Counted from the first letter of the stretch, positions 13,803 to 23,583 are shown. The stretch is DNA of 37,442 nucleotides from Candidatus Gastranaerophilales bacterium (GCA_944324185.1 CALUVI010000019.1:1-37442), one strand, 5' to 3'. Translations and numbers: made by a program. Notes: generated by a model not told the origin, from the letters alone.

Positions 13803-16800
13803 TTTTTTCTCCTTATATTCTGTATAAATTCATAAAATCTTGCTTTCATAAGGTTCGTAAGCACAAAGAAAGCCGGAACCATAATGCTGCCTAAAAATGC
13901 AACCGCAAGCATACCGCCAAACACTGAAATGCCGATAGAATGACGGCTTCCGGCGCCTGCTCCTTTTGCAAAAACAAGCGGCAGCAAACCTAAAATGAAC
14001 GCTATATTTGTCATCATAACGGCTCTGAATCTGAGTTTTGCAGCCTGAATTGCAGCATCTATATAATTCATTCCGTCTTTTTCCATGGCGTCTTTTGCAA
14101 ACTCTACAATTAAGATAGCCTGCTTTGTACTCAAACCGATTAACATAACAAGTCCTACCTGTGCGTAGATATCAAGCGACAGACCTGAAACATATTGGAA
14201 GAAAAGCGCGCCTAAAAGTGCAACCGGAGATATCAAAAGTACCGCAACCGGAAGCGTCCAGCTTTCATACAATGCAACAAGGAACAGGTATACAAAAGTA
14301 AGAGCCATAGCAAGAATCGGACCTATTTGACCTGATGACATCTGCTCCTGCAGTGAAGTTCCCGACCATGCAAAGTCCATATCCCTCGGTAAAATCCTGT
14401 CAGAAAGCGCTGCCATAGCTTTCATTGCTTCACCTGAACTTACTCCGTTTGCCGCATTACCGTTGATTACAATAGACGGGTACATGTTGAATCTGTTCAA
14501 TAAATACGGTCCTACAATGTTTTCAGTTTTAACGACAGAACTTATAGGAACCATTTTCCCCTGATTATTTTTAACATATATTTTGCTTAAATCCCCGAGT
14601 ACAGAACGGTAAGGCGCATCTGCCTGCATATAAACACGGTAAACTCTTCCGTACTTGTTAAAGTCATTGATATAAGTTGCACCGAATTGAGCCGCAAGAG
14701 TTGAATAAATTTCCGCAATAGAAACTCCCTGCGCCATAGCTTTTTCGTCCTCTACTGTTACAATAACCTGCGGAAGCGAGGCTGTATATGAAGTATACAG
14801 GCTTGAAAATGCCGCATCCTGTCTTGCTGCCTGCATAACTTTCTGCGCTTCCGTGAACAATTCCTCAGGAGTTCTGTCCCCTTTATCCAGAAGCTGATAT
14901 TCAAACCCGCCGAACATACCCATACCGCTAATTGCAGGAGGCTGGGTTACAAAGGTATTAGCTTCTGTGTACTTGGATGTTATAGCATTTGCCTGTTTTA
15001 TAATATTATTGATAGAAAGTTTTGCAGATTTTCGCTTAGACCACGGTTCAAGCCTTACAACAACAAAAGCTGTATTCTCGCCCGAAAAACCGTTTACCTG
15101 CATTACAGATACAACCCCCGGAATTTGTGCTAATTCCTTTGTTAAATTACTTACAACATCAGCAGTTCTCGTAAGCGTTGCACCGTCAGGAAGCTGAACC
15201 TGTACGAACAATGCCCCTCTGTCCTCATCCGGCAAAAATCCTGTCGGAGTTATAAAAAACATTGCGCCGATGAAGATTATGACACCCGCAAGAACTGCAA
15301 GCGTCTTTTTAGGCGCGTGTACAAAATAACTTACTACATTTAAATACTTTTCTCTGACCCCGTTAAACCAGTCCTCAAATTTTTGAATAAATTCAAAGTC
15401 GGTTTTCTCGTCGCCTGATTTTAATATAATTGAACAGAGAGCCGGAGAAAGAGTCAGCGCAACAATAGTAGAAAGACCGATTGAAGTTGCAATACATACA
15501 GCAAACTGTCTGTACATCTGACCTGTAATACCGGTCATAAAGGATACCGGAACGAATACAGCCATCAATACAAGAGAAGTTGCAACAACGGCGCCGAAAA
15601 CTTCTTCCATCGTGATTTCCGTCGCATCTTTCGGTGATTTTCCCTCCTGGATGTGCCTTTGTGTGTTTTCAAGTACAACAATAGCATCATCTACAACCAG
15701 TCCGACCGCAAGCACAAGCCCGAACAGAATCAAAAGGTTTATGGAAAATCCCATTAATGCCATAAATATAAATACACCGATTAAAGAAACCGGAATTGCG
15801 CAGAAAGGAATAAACGCTGCTCTTGCAGTTCCCAGGAATAAATAAGTAACCGCACTAACGAGGATAATAGCAAGTACAATGGCGCTTATAACCTCGTGAA
15901 TAGATTCTCTTACAAACTCCGTTATGTCGTATTGAACGTGATATTCTACATCACTAGGGAATTTTTTGCTTAACTCCTTCATCTTCTTTTCAACGCGGTT
16001 AACAAGGTCAATTGTATTTGCCTCCGGAAGCTGGGCAATGGAAATCATAGCAGCACTTTTGCCTGCAATCGTTACGGAAGAAGAATAACTTTCCGCTCCG
16101 AGTTCAACCCTTGCTACATCCTTAAGCTTAACATTAGAGCCGTCTAAATTGGCTTTTACAACAATATTTTCAAACTCTTCTACAGTTTTTAAACGCCCTT
16201 TTGTTCTTAAAGTGAATTTCAAAACCTGCGGTTCATCCATCGGCTCAACACCTATGTTTCCGGCAGGAGATTGAATATTTTGCGCTGTTACGGCGTTATT
16301 TATATCGGTGGTTGAAACTCCTAAACTTGCCATTTTATCAGGCTTAAGCCATATTCTCATTGAATAATCTCCGGCACCGAAAATTGAAACACTTCCGCAG
16401 CCTTTTATACGTGCAAGTTCATCTTTTATGAACATCGTTGCGTAGTTTGCAAGATACAAAGAATTGTACGTTCCGTTAGGAGAAGATAAAGACATCAAAA
16501 GGCAACCCGCGCCGCCTGTTGATTTCCTTACGGAAAGCCCGTATCTCTTAACCTCCTCCGGAAGTCTCGGAGTTACTAATTGAAGCTGGTTTTGAACGTT
16601 TACAAGATCCATGTCAGGGTCGGAACCTACTTCAAAAAACAGAGTTAATTTATAAGACCCGTTTTTGGATTCCGAGTACATATATAGCATATCTTCAATA
16701 CCGTTCAATTGAAGTTCGACAGGCGCTGCAATAGTTGAAGTTATAACGTCCGAACTTGCTCCGCTGTAAGTCGCTGTTACAACAACCTGAGGAGGTGTAA

Positions 16801-16915
16801 TCGACGGATACTCTTCCAAAGGCAGAGTTGTAAGAGAAATCAATCCCGCAAGTATGATTGCAAGAGAGATTACTATTGCTAATTTTGGACGTTTTATGAA
16901 TAAATTGCCTGCCAT
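13799..16915 (-). CDS. RND multidrug efflux pump, HAE1/AcrB family
   Basis: 1038 residues, the normal AcrB length. It starts [28 protein letters not shown] with TM1, followed by [18 protein letters not shown] and a first porter domain. TM2-6 carry the proton-relay segment [19 protein letters not shown] with its two aspartates near residue 405. The second half repeats the plan ([19 protein letters not shown]), ending with [20 protein letters not shown] and a short basic tail. The pump exports hydrophobic compounds from the inner-membrane leaflet or periplasm using proton motive force. It lies between adaptor (18 bp) and TolC gene (4-bp overlap), so the tripartite system is complete. Substrates cannot be read. 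Confidence 0.96.
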   Translation of the reverse strand: MAGNLFIKRPKLAIVISLAIILAGLISLTTLPLEEYPSITPPQVVVTATYSGASSDVITSTIAAPVELQLNGIEDMLYMYSESKNGSYKLTLFFEVGSDPDMDLVNVQNQLQLVTPRLPEEVKRYGLSVRKSTGGAGCLLMSLSSPNGTYNSLYLANYATMFIKDELARIKGCGSVSIFGAGDYSMRIWLKPDKMASLGVSTTDINNAVTAQNIQSPAGNIGVEPMDEPQVLKFTLRTKGRLKTVEEFENIVVKANLDGSNVKLKDVARVELGAESYSSSVTIAGKSAAMISIAQLPEANTIDLVNRVEKKMKELSKKFPSDVEYHVQYDITEFVRESIHEVISAIVLAIILVSAVTYLFLGTARAAFIPFCAIPVSLIGVFIFMALMGFSINLLILFGLVLAVGLVVDDAIVVLENTQRHIQEGKSPKDATEITMEEVFGAVVATSLVLMAVFVPVSFMTGITGQMYRQFAVCIATSIGLSTIVALTLSPALCSIILKSGDEKTDFEFIQKFEDWFNGVREKYLNVVSYFVHAPKKTLAVLAGVIIFIGAMFFITPTGFLPDEDRGALFVQVQLPDGATLTRTADVVSNLTKELAQIPGVVSVMQVNGFSGENTAFVVVRLEPWSKRKSAKLSINNIIKQANAITSKYTEANTFVTQPPAISGMGMFGGFEYQLLDKGDRTPEELFTEAQKVMQAARQDAAFSSLYTSYTASLPQVIVTVEDEKAMAQGVSIAEIYSTLAAQFGATYINDFNKYGRVYRVYMQADAPYRSVLGDLSKIYVKNNQGKMVPISSVVKTENIVGPYLLNRFNMYPSIVINGNAANGVSSGEAMKAMAALSDRILPRDMDFAWSGTSLQEQMSSGQIGPILAMALTFVYLFLVALYESWTLPVAVLLISPVALLGALFFQYVSGLSLDIYAQVGLVMLIGLSTKQAILIVEFAKDAMEKDGMNYIDAAIQAAKLRFRAVMMTNIAFILGLLPLVFAKGAGAGSRHSIGISVFGGMLAVAFLGSIMVPAFFVLTNLMKARFYEFIQNIRRKK

Positions 16916-16933
16916 TTATATTTTCCTATTTTA

Positions 16934-18136
16934 TTATTTCTTAAAGATACCGGTGATTTTATTCTTGATTTTTGTAAACAAACCTGCTTTTTTAGTCTGA
17001 ACCTTTTCCTGAACAGGTGCCTGAACAATTCTTACAGGACTTCCCGGAATAACTTTTTGAAGCCCCGAAGTTACAATCCTGTCACCCGCATTTACTCCGG
17101 ATGAAATTATCCATTTGCTGTTTTTTTCGCCGGATGTTTTTATATACGACATTCTCGGTAAATTATCTTCATCAAGAATATACACAAACCGACCTTCCTG
17201 ATTCTCCATTGTTGCCGTCTGAGGAACAACAGGAACATTGTCTTTTGATTTGGAATAAATTATTACTCTTCCGAAATCACCTTGAATTAAAGCATCGTCA
17301 GGATTCGGGAAAGTTGCCCTCATAGTAATTGTTCCGGTTGATTCATCAATTTCATTATCGTGAAAATCCTGAACCCCTTTATATTTATACTTTTCTCCGG
17401 AGCTAAATATAAATTCTACATCTCTGTTAATATTGGCGGATTTATCAATTCTCACAAGCTCCGCAAAATCTTTAGACTCCAGAGGAAACGTCACATACAT
17501 AGGCTCCGAACTGTTAATTGTTGTTAAAGGTCCGCTGTTCATTGAAACATAGTTGCCTTCGGTTACGGAAATCATTCCGACTCTTCCGTTAACCGGAGAT
17601 TTGACTCTCGTATAGCCGAGATTTCTCTCCGCATCATTATAAGCACTTTTTGCGCTCTCTACCTGCGCCTTAAAAGCGTCTCTCTGCGAAAGAATATTAT
17701 CATAATCAGACCTTGCAATATAATCCTGCTGCACAAGTTCCTTATACCGTTTCAACTGCTTGTCATAATAATCATACTGAGACTGCGCGTTGTTTAAGTT
17801 AGCTTTTGCCTTGCTTGCAGCATACTCATATTCCTGCGGTTCAATCTCGAAAAGTAATTGACCGGCTTTTACATAATCACCTTCTTTAAAGTAGCTTTTA
17901 GTCAAATATCCGCTGATACGCGCCAGAACCTCAACTCTGTATTTTGCCATAACTCTGGCAGTAGCCGTAAACTGTCTTTCAACCTCCTCGGTCTGAACCT
18001 CCGCCACCGTAACAGAAGGAGTTTTTGCAAGCATTCTCTGTTTTGTTGTCTTTACTTTGTCCCACTGAGATACCAGCATTCGACCGAAAATCAACGCCAG
18101 AACAATTGCAACTATTGTTATTATTTTATATCTCAT
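16934..18136 (-). CDS. Periplasmic adaptor subunit of the RND efflux pump
   Basis: 400 residues from the ATG at 18136, which follows TTTGGAGAGAA; a longer reading to 18196 lacks a site and would spoil the membrane anchor. The N-terminal helix (YKIITIVAIVLALIFGRMLV) anchors the protein. Then come the lipoyl half-motif (RVEVLARISGYLTKSYFKEGDYVKAGQLLFEIEP), an alpha-helical hairpin (about residues 100-165), the second lipoyl half (TRVKSPVNGRVGMISVTEGNYV), a beta-barrel and a basic tail. This membrane-fusion protein bridges the pump and the TolC channel. It is the first gene of the operon. Confidence 0.94.
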   Translation of the reverse strand: MRYKIITIVAIVLALIFGRMLVSQWDKVKTTKQRMLAKTPSVTVAEVQTEEVERQFTATARVMAKYRVEVLARISGYLTKSYFKEGDYVKAGQLLFEIEPQEYEYAASKAKANLNNAQSQYDYYDKQLKRYKELVQQDYIARSDYDNILSQRDAFKAQVESAKSAYNDAERNLGYTRVKSPVNGRVGMISVTEGNYVSMNSGPLTTINSSEPMYVTFPLESKDFAELVRIDKSANINRDVEFIFSSGEKYKYKGVQDFHDNEIDESTGTITMRATFPNPDDALIQGDFGRVIIYSKSKDNVPVVPQTATMENQEGRFVYILDEDNLPRMSYIKTSGEKNSKWIISSGVNAGDRIVTSGLQKVIPGSPVRIVQAPVQEKVQTKKAGLFTKIKNKITGIFKK

Positions 18137-18257
18137 TTCTCTCCAAATCCTATTTTGAAAAAACGACTTTTTGGTATTAAGTGTACGTTTATACACTAAA
18201 TTTCAATTATGATACTAACAAAAAATAGGAATCAAATCAAGAATCCAATCGGGGGGG

Positions 18258-18367
18258 GGGTAAATGTATTCCAGTTGGTAAGTCAGACTACAGGTTTATT
18301 ATCCTTCGGTAGGGGTAAATGTATTCTAGTTGGTAAGTCAGGCTATAGGTTTACTGTCCGTCAGGGG
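18258..18367 (+). repeat. Tandem 55-bp repeat, two copies, GGGTAAAT family
   Basis: Units at 18258-18312 and 18313-18367 share GGGTAAATGTATTC and AGTTGGTAAGTCAG with few differences. They share the GGGTAAATGTAT head with the 74-bp repeats at 9507 and 35454 but diverge after it. The first follows ten G. Confidence 0.75.
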
Positions 18368-18391
18368 GAGGTGGTGTGAAGAGTGAAACAT

Positions 18392-18452
18392 AAAAAATGT
18401 AGATATTTCTCTTAATTGTAAATTTTTCGTTACAATCAAGAGAAATATCTAC
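18392..18452 (-). terminator. Very long hairpin terminator of the coiled-coil gene
   Basis: GTAGATATTTCTCTT... (from 18399) pairs with ...AAGAGAAATATCTAC (to 18452) over about 23 bp with one mismatch and an 8-nt loop. On the minus strand the stem is followed by ATTTTTT. It lies about 40 bp downstream of the stop at 18492. The stem is longer than most terminators. Confidence 0.75.
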
Positions 18453-18470
18453 ACCGACTTATACAATGGT

Positions 18471-18495
18471 TGTGGAACTTGCTCCACACTACTAT
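18471..18495. repeat. Dispersed palindromic repeat, copy 2, overlapping a stop codon
   Basis: Reads TGTGGAACTTGCTCCACA followed by CTACTAT. The arms TGTGGA/TCCACA match the other copies, the centre differs. Its CTACTAT tail supplies the TAG stop of the minus-strand gene at 18492-18494, so the repeat sits at the very end of that gene. Confidence 0.8.
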
Positions 18496-19805
18496 TGTTC
18501 AATTTTAACTTTTTCAAACGGATTGAGCTTTGACTGAACATCAAATTGAGATGTCTGCAATTCTATTTGAGAATTATCACTGTTTTGTTCTTCTTCCTCG
18601 CCGTTATCTTCTTTAGTAACAGTAACTTCACCGGATTCATCAACTTCTGCTGTATAGCCTAAAGAGCTTAAGTCAGAAGTTACAGCTGCATTTAATTCTT
18701 CGTTGCCTGTTTTAACTGCTTCAAAAGAACCAATGCTTGTAATTACAGGGTCTACTGATGTATTCCAGCTTCCTACGGCCCCGCTGAAAGCGTCTAATGC
18801 ACTTCCGATTGCGGTTTCAAAGTGGCTTAATAAAGATGTGTTATCTTTCAAACCGCCGATACCTTGAAGAACTGTCTGCAGATTTGCTAAAGATCCGCTG
18901 GCTCTTGTTTCTCCGGCTGTAGACTGATCATTTGCAGCTCTATATAATTTAGGCGCAGCACCGGCGGAGAACATATTAGAAGAAGCAGCTTCGGCAGCGG
19001 CTTGCAAACCGGCTCCGACACCCTGGTTAGTAACACCTTTTACCTGAGTAGAAGTGTTTTGGGTTAATAATGTTCCGCCTTCTTGAACCAGTTTGAGGAT
19101 TTCCATCTGACCGTCTTGCTGAACGGTAACAGCATTACCTTTTGCGGTTTCAATGTTTGTAACAGCATTTTCAACAGACTGGCTTAATTCTTCAACCTGA
19201 CTCTGCAATTCTCCAAGACTGCCGACAAGTTCTGAAATCTGACCTGATAAACCTTGAATCTGACCTAAAATTGCAGCTTTCTCTTCAGGAGTTTTAGCTT
19301 CTGCAAGAAGTTTTTGCTGTTTTTCTATTTTCTGAACAATTGCATTAAGCTCTGCCTGTTTTTCTGCTAATTCTTTATTAACATCTTCCAGAGACTTGGT
19401 AGAATCTGTAACAACTGTTGACTCTGTTTCTATGTCCCTTTGAATTGTATCAATACTGCTTTGAAGCTCTGCTCTGGATTTTTCCTGCTCTTTTTGAAGT
19501 TCAGCAGCTGCTTTTTTATTTTTCTTAACTTCTTCTCTTGCAGCTTTAGCCTCTTGATTTGTAATCTTATCAAGAAGTGACATGACAGTATTGATTGTGC
19601 TTTTTATCATATTAGCGGTTTGATCGCCATTGCTTCCGCTGCTGCCGCCTTCTAAATCAAGAGAACCGTTAAGTATATTGCCAAGCTTAAAAAACTCACC
19701 GGCATTAAAAGATGAGCCGCCTTCAGTCCCCGAAGGCAGTTTTGCTAACAGACCGTCAACCTGTCCGAATATTGCTTGTAAATCTGTATTTGTACTGAGA
19801 CCCAT
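18492..19805 (-). CDS. Large coiled-coil protein of unknown function
   Basis: 437 residues with no signal peptide or membrane helix. The N-terminal 65 residues are glycine- and serine-rich (SSGSNGDQ). A long coiled coil follows (about 70-225; KAAREEVKKNKKAAAELQKEQEKSRAEL cut short here to its start, then repeated EKQ/EEL heptads). The rest is low in charge with A/S/G-rich segments, and the tail is very acidic (EDNGEEEEQNSDN). The start at 19805 has AAGGAA about 12 nt upstream. Its promoter region has an HLR1-like box and a -10 region identical to that of the candidate small RNA. A structural or secreted-substrate role is possible; nothing decides it. Confidence 0.75.
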   Translation of the reverse strand: MGLSTNTDLQAIFGQVDGLLAKLPSGTEGGSSFNAGEFFKLGNILNGSLDLEGGSSGSNGDQTANMIKSTINTVMSLLDKITNQEAKAAREEVKKNKKAAAELQKEQEKSRAELQSSIDTIQRDIETESTVVTDSTKSLEDVNKELAEKQAELNAIVQKIEKQQKLLAEAKTPEEKAAILGQIQGLSGQISELVGSLGELQSQVEELSQSVENAVTNIETAKGNAVTVQQDGQMEILKLVQEGGTLLTQNTSTQVKGVTNQGVGAGLQAAAEAASSNMFSAGAAPKLYRAANDQSTAGETRASGSLANLQTVLQGIGGLKDNTSLLSHFETAIGSALDAFSGAVGSWNTSVDPVITSIGSFEAVKTGNEELNAAVTSDLSSLGYTAEVDESGEVTVTKEDNGEEEEQNSDNSQIELQTSQFDVQSKLNPFEKVKIEQ

Positions 19806-19834
19806 CTTACGTTATTCCTTTTTTATACCATCTT

Positions 19835-19902
19835 ATATATATAAAGTATCGAAAATATATCTAATTTCAGGGCTTATTTAAATCGTTACAAAAGTTTACA
19901 CA
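19835..19902 (-). promoter_or_regulatory. HLR1-like box and -10 region before the coiled-coil gene
   Basis: Plus strand 19885-19902 reads GTTACAAA-AG-TTTACACA, one mismatch from the HLR1 consensus. On the minus strand ATACTTTATATATAT (plus positions 19835-19849) lies 35 nt downstream, identical over 15 nt to 9280-9294. The box has the same orientation relative to the gene as at the other three sites. The divergent LuxR-type gene starts about 118 bp to the other side and could also be affected. Confidence 0.5.
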
Positions 19903-20020
19903 AAACAAAGTTTATTGTGCAAAAATGTAGCCACCGAGCTTATAGACAGATTTATGTCCGATATTGTACAAATATATTGAGGGCTAAAATAAAGAAGAAA
20001 GATGAGGATAGTTGGTATAA

Positions 20021-20242
20021 ATGGAAAGTTTTACGGAGAGAGAAAGAGAAGTTTTACACTTATTGTTACAGGGATTAAACAACAAACAAATTTCTAATAA
20101 ACTTTTTATATCAAACCATACGACAAAGGCACATGTTGCATCAATTTATAAAAAGCTTGGCGTATCAAACAGAGTTCAGGCTGCTGTTAGAAGTATGATT
20201 ATAGGTGCCGGAGATTATTTTAATATTAAAGAGAAATATTAA
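20021..20242 (+). CDS. Single-domain LuxR/GerE-type DNA-binding protein
   Basis: 73 residues, almost exactly one LuxR-type helix-turn-helix: FTEREREVLHLLLQGLNNKQ opens the domain, then ISNKLFIS, the recognition-helix region HTTKAHVASIYKKLGVSNRV and AAVRS. There is no receiver or ligand-binding domain. Such stand-alone regulators (GerE-like) act by DNA binding alone or with partners. ATG 20021 has GAGGA upstream at wide spacing. It is divergent from the coiled-coil gene and followed by a hairpin it may share with pnp. Targets are unknown. Confidence 0.88.
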   Translation: MESFTEREREVLHLLLQGLNNKQISNKLFISNHTTKAHVASIYKKLGVSNRVQAAVRSMIIGAGDYFNIKEKY

Positions 20243-20307
20243 CAAAAATATGTCGGATTATTTTTGTGCACAGATGCAGGACTTTTAAGTGCTTGTAAAT
20301 AATTTTT

Positions 20308-20344
20308 ACAAAAAACAAGAAGTTTGATTTTTCAAACTTCTTGT
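20308..20344 (-). terminator. Intrinsic terminator of pnp
   Basis: Perfect 12-bp stem ACAAGAAGTTTG (20315-20326) with CAAACTTCTTGT (20333-20344), loop ATTTTT. On the minus strand the stem is followed by TTTTTTG. It lies 18 bp after the pnp stop. It may also stop the plus-strand LuxR-type gene, though the T-tract there is broken. Confidence 0.88.
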
Positions 20345-20362
20345 CTCTTATTTATCTTAAGA

Positions 20363-22507
20363 TTAAGCATTTATAATTTTTGTCTTGTCTTCGTCGGTGA
20401 CACCCTTAATCGTCAGGTTAATTCTGCCTTTGTCATCAATCTTGATAACTTTTACAACAACTTCGTCTCCGATATTTACGTGAGGCTCGATTGTCTCAAT
20501 TCTTTCCTGACAAATTTGTGAAATGTGAACCATACCGTCTTTTCCGCCGCCGAGTTCAACAAAAGCGCCGATAGGAATAATTCTTACAACCTTGCCTTTG
20601 ATTACCATGCCGACTTCCGGCTTGAAGGTCAGGTCGTTAATCATTTTCTTAGCAATAGCAGCGCCTTCCTGATCGTTTGACGTAATTGTTACAACGCCGT
20701 TATCCTGAATATCGATTTCTGCACCGGAGGCTTCAATAATCGCTCTGATTTGTTTACCGCCAGGTCCGATTACGGTTCCGATATCTTCTACAGGAATATT
20801 CATTGTTGTGATGCTCGGAGCGTATGGTGATAAGTGATCAGCAGGTTTTGTGATAACCTTTCTCATCTCCCCTAAGATATGCAGTCTGCCTTCTTTTGCC
20901 TGAGCTAACGCTCTTCTTAAAGTATCATTTGCAATACCTTTAGCCTTCATATCCATTTGAAGAGCAGTAATACCGTCATCGTTACCTGTAACTTTGAAGT
21001 CCATATCGCCTAAAAAGTCTTCAATACCCTGAATATCGGTTAAAACAACGGGTTCTCTTCCCGGTTCTGTTATCATACCCATTGCAACACCGCCGATCAT
21101 GCATTTTACAGGAACGCCGGCATTCATAAGAGCCATTGAAGAGCCGCAGGTTGAACCCATTGAGGTTGAACCGTTTGATTCAAGAACATCAGATGTTACG
21201 CGGATTGTGTATCCAAACTCTTCCTGAGAAGGAAGTGCCGGAACGTTAGCTCTTTCAGCAAGATTTCCGTGCCCTACTTCACGTCTTCCCGGACCTCTTA
21301 GAGGTTTAACTTCGCCAACGGAGAAGCCGGGGAAAATATATTTGTGCATATAAGTTTTTTCTGTTTCAGGATCAACCCCGTCGAGTTCCTGTTTCATGCC
21401 TGGTCCTGCAAGAGTTGCAACAGAAAGAATCTGGGTTTGACCTCTTGTGAATACTGCAGAGCCGTGAGCGCGCGGAATTACACCGACTTCACACCAGATA
21501 GGGCGAACTTCATTTGGTTTTCTGCCGTCTGCTCTGACGCCTTCGTCAAGAATCATTGCACGCATAATTTTCTTTTCTGCAGCCTTAAATTCTTCTGCAA
21601 CAAAGTCAATGCCTGTTTCTTCCATAATCTGATGGATATAATGATCTTCAGGAAGAGCTTCAACGCGTTCTTTAACAAGTTTCTTAGCTTCTTCAAGCTT
21701 GTTTTGTCTGTATTCTCTGTCAAAGTTGTGATACGCATCGAAAATCATATCGTGTGCAACTTCGTCAATTATATTTTTAAGTTCTGTTGTGTCATAAGGG
21801 TTTACAAATTCTTCTCTTTCAACACCGCAAGCTTTTGCAAACTCAACCTGAGCTTCACACTGTTTTCTGATTTCAACTTGTGCAAATTCAACAGCTTCCA
21901 TAATTTCATCTTCTGTTACGAACTTGCAGCCTGCTTCAACCATAATTACACTGTCGTGTGTACCTGCAACAACAATATCTAAATTAGATTTGTCAGCCTG
22001 CTGGTGGGTCGGGTTAGCAATTAATTGCCCGTCGAGTTTAGAAACTCTTACAGCGCCGATTGGACCTTCAAAAGGAGCGCCTGAAAGCATTAAAGCGCAA
22101 GAAGCGCCTAACATTGCCAAAGTATCAGGCTGATTTTGCTGGTCATAGCTGAATAACTGAGCAACGATTTGAATATCGTTTCTGTATCCCTTAGGGAAAA
22201 GCGGTCTTATAGGTCTGTCTATCAAACGTGAAACAAGTATTGCCTTGTCGCTTGCCTTACCTTCCGTACGGTTGTATCCGCCCGGAATTCTGCCTATAGA
22301 GGACATTCTTTCTTCATAATCAATAAGCAGAGGGAAAAAGTCGATTCCGACTCTCGGTTCTTTGCTTACGCAGCAGTGAACAAATAACATTGTATCTCCG
22401 CATCTTACGGTAACACTACCGTTAGCGGAACGCGCATACTTTCCTGTCTCTACAGTGACGGTCTTGCCGCCGATTTCCAATTGAAAACTTTTTGTTTCCG
22501 GTAACAT
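20363..22507 (-). CDS. pnp: Polyribonucleotide nucleotidyltransferase (PNPase)
   Basis: 714 residues, normal length. Order: first RNase PH core (RSANGSVTVRCGDTMLFVHC), helical linker, second RNase PH core beginning DGRKPNEVRPIWCEVGVIPR with the catalytic-side segment GDMDFKVTGNDDGITALQMD near 490, then a KH domain (GTVIGPGGKQIRAIIEASGA near 585) and an S1 domain (GKVVRIIPIGAFVELGGGKD near 640). PNPase degrades RNA 3' to 5' phosphorolytically and can add tails, usually as a trimer in the degradosome. GAAGGA precedes the ATG. The leader contains a small stem, CGGCT/AGCCG (22523-22539), next to the ribosome-binding site. No rpsO is adjacent. Confidence 0.97.
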   Translation of the reverse strand: MLPETKSFQLEIGGKTVTVETGKYARSANGSVTVRCGDTMLFVHCCVSKEPRVGIDFFPLLIDYEERMSSIGRIPGGYNRTEGKASDKAILVSRLIDRPIRPLFPKGYRNDIQIVAQLFSYDQQNQPDTLAMLGASCALMLSGAPFEGPIGAVRVSKLDGQLIANPTHQQADKSNLDIVVAGTHDSVIMVEAGCKFVTEDEIMEAVEFAQVEIRKQCEAQVEFAKACGVEREEFVNPYDTTELKNIIDEVAHDMIFDAYHNFDREYRQNKLEEAKKLVKERVEALPEDHYIHQIMEETGIDFVAEEFKAAEKKIMRAMILDEGVRADGRKPNEVRPIWCEVGVIPRAHGSAVFTRGQTQILSVATLAGPGMKQELDGVDPETEKTYMHKYIFPGFSVGEVKPLRGPGRREVGHGNLAERANVPALPSQEEFGYTIRVTSDVLESNGSTSMGSTCGSSMALMNAGVPVKCMIGGVAMGMITEPGREPVVLTDIQGIEDFLGDMDFKVTGNDDGITALQMDMKAKGIANDTLRRALAQAKEGRLHILGEMRKVITKPADHLSPYAPSITTMNIPVEDIGTVIGPGGKQIRAIIEASGAEIDIQDNGVVTITSNDQEGAAIAKKMINDLTFKPEVGMVIKGKVVRIIPIGAFVELGGGKDGMVHISQICQERIETIEPHVNIGDEVVVKVIKIDDKGRINLTIKGVTDEDKTKIINA

Positions 22508-22727
22508 TTTTCCTTCTTTCTCCGGCTGCTCGAAAGCCGAATTCTTCCATTAAGTTATACTATTTTTATTCTTAATTTAAATAATAGTATAAACAAAAAT
22601 GGTTGTCTATTAGAAGTAAACATATGAAAAGGCATAAATATGTTCCCGTAATTATTACTATAAGGTTTTGCCTGCTTTGTAAAATCAACCTGGTACAATC
22701 AGATGCAAAATTTTGTAAATATGAAGG

Positions 22728-23354
22728 TTAGATATAAGGGTAAAGACGCTTTCTATCATATATTACAATAATTTCACTCAGTTTATCATAATCCGGTTCT
22801 TCACCTTTATCTATTGACTCACTAACTTCTGCCATAAGCTGTTTACACTTTGCTTTGTCTTCTTCTTCAAATATTTTTATGTTTTCTTTTTCATACTGTT
22901 CAAAGCAGGCGTTCATAATTTTAAAACCTGTTTTAACACTTCGTATATTAAGTCCGTTGCTGTTGAATTGCGCCAGCCATTCTCTTGCAGTATTAAAATA
23001 TCTGTAACCGTCGCTAAAACTGTGTAGTGTCATAGAATCACACTTTGAAGTCGGTTGAAACAATGAACGGTACTTTTCAACAGGCATTCCGGCTTTTGCA
23101 GCAGCTTCCGCCTCCTGCTTTTCTTTTAAAGCTTGTTCATCTTCCTCTTCATTCTTTTTTTTACCGAATAAACCGAGAGTAAATAATGTTCCTGCCGTGA
23201 CCGGTGTATTTAACGGGTCTGTAGCTTTATTGCTTACAATTTCAACTTTTTCTTCCGGTTCAGAAACGATTTTTGAAGCGCAATAAGCTCCGGTACTGAT
23301 TGCAGCAGCTGCAATTAATGTTTTTGGTACAATCGATATTTGTTTAATATTCAT
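22728..23354 (-). CDS. Unknown protein with N-terminal hydrophobic segment
   Basis: 208 residues from the ATG at 23354, preceded by GAAAGGG; a longer reading to 23381 is less supported. The N-terminus (SIVPKTLIAAAAISTGAYCA) resembles a signal anchor. An acidic/lysine linker (GKKKNEEEDEQALKEKQEAE) follows, then a helical domain with aromatic residues (HSFSDGYRYFNTAREWLAQF) and several cysteines. It has no recognised domain. Its upstream region holds a perfect HLR1-like box 60 bp before the ATG, so it may share control with the coiled-coil gene and the next gene. Confidence 0.7.
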   Translation of the reverse strand: MNIKQISIVPKTLIAAAAISTGAYCASKIVSEPEEKVEIVSNKATDPLNTPVTAGTLFTLGLFGKKKNEEEDEQALKEKQEAEAAAKAGMPVEKYRSLFQPTSKCDSMTLHSFSDGYRYFNTAREWLAQFNSNGLNIRSVKTGFKIMNACFEQYEKENIKIFEEEDKAKCKQLMAEVSESIDKGEEPDYDKLSEIIVIYDRKRLYPYI

Positions 23355-23413
23355 ACACAATAACCCTTTCTTGATACACATAAGTCATATAAATACGTAA
23401 ACTTGCGCAATTA

Positions 23414-23431
23414 TTTACAAAATTTTACAAA
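23414..23431 (-). promoter_or_regulatory. HLR1-like box upstream of the 22728-23354 gene
   Basis: Plus strand reads TTTACAAA-AT-TTTACAAA, a perfect match to the HLR1 consensus. It lies 60 bp before the minus-strand ATG in the same orientation as at the other sites. The -10 is less clear here; weak candidates lie 21-36 nt downstream (TATATG, TATGTG). Confidence 0.5.
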
Positions 23432-23583
23432 ACTGAAAGGAAAACTATCGTTGGCTTGATAAAGCTGATCTGCATTTTAATATCCCAAAAATATATGCAG
23501 CAGGGGAAGTCAGCAGTATTGCCGGCTCTGTCAATCCGGCAATAACTTCTAAAGACAGCTTTTAACCGGTGAAGTTTGGGATT

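Larger units (their letters stand above)
18137..18491. other. Gap with tandem repeats, a long hairpin and a palindromic repeat
   Basis: 355 bp between the efflux operon start and the coiled-coil gene's stop, with no supported gene. It holds the efflux operon's upstream region, a run of ten G (18251-18260), two tandem 55-bp repeats (18258-18367), a 23-bp-stem hairpin terminator (18399-18452) and a palindromic repeat that reaches into the stop codon at 18492. Confidence 0.7.

Noticed and set aside
20294-20312. TTGTAAAT and TTTACAAA near the LuxR-type gene's end
   Set aside because: The two octamers are inverted, not tandem, so they do not form an HLR1 element.
21344-21982. 212-codon open frame antisense to pnp
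   Set aside because: It lies wholly within the strongly conserved pnp gene and is a reading-frame shadow rich in Phe and Cys.
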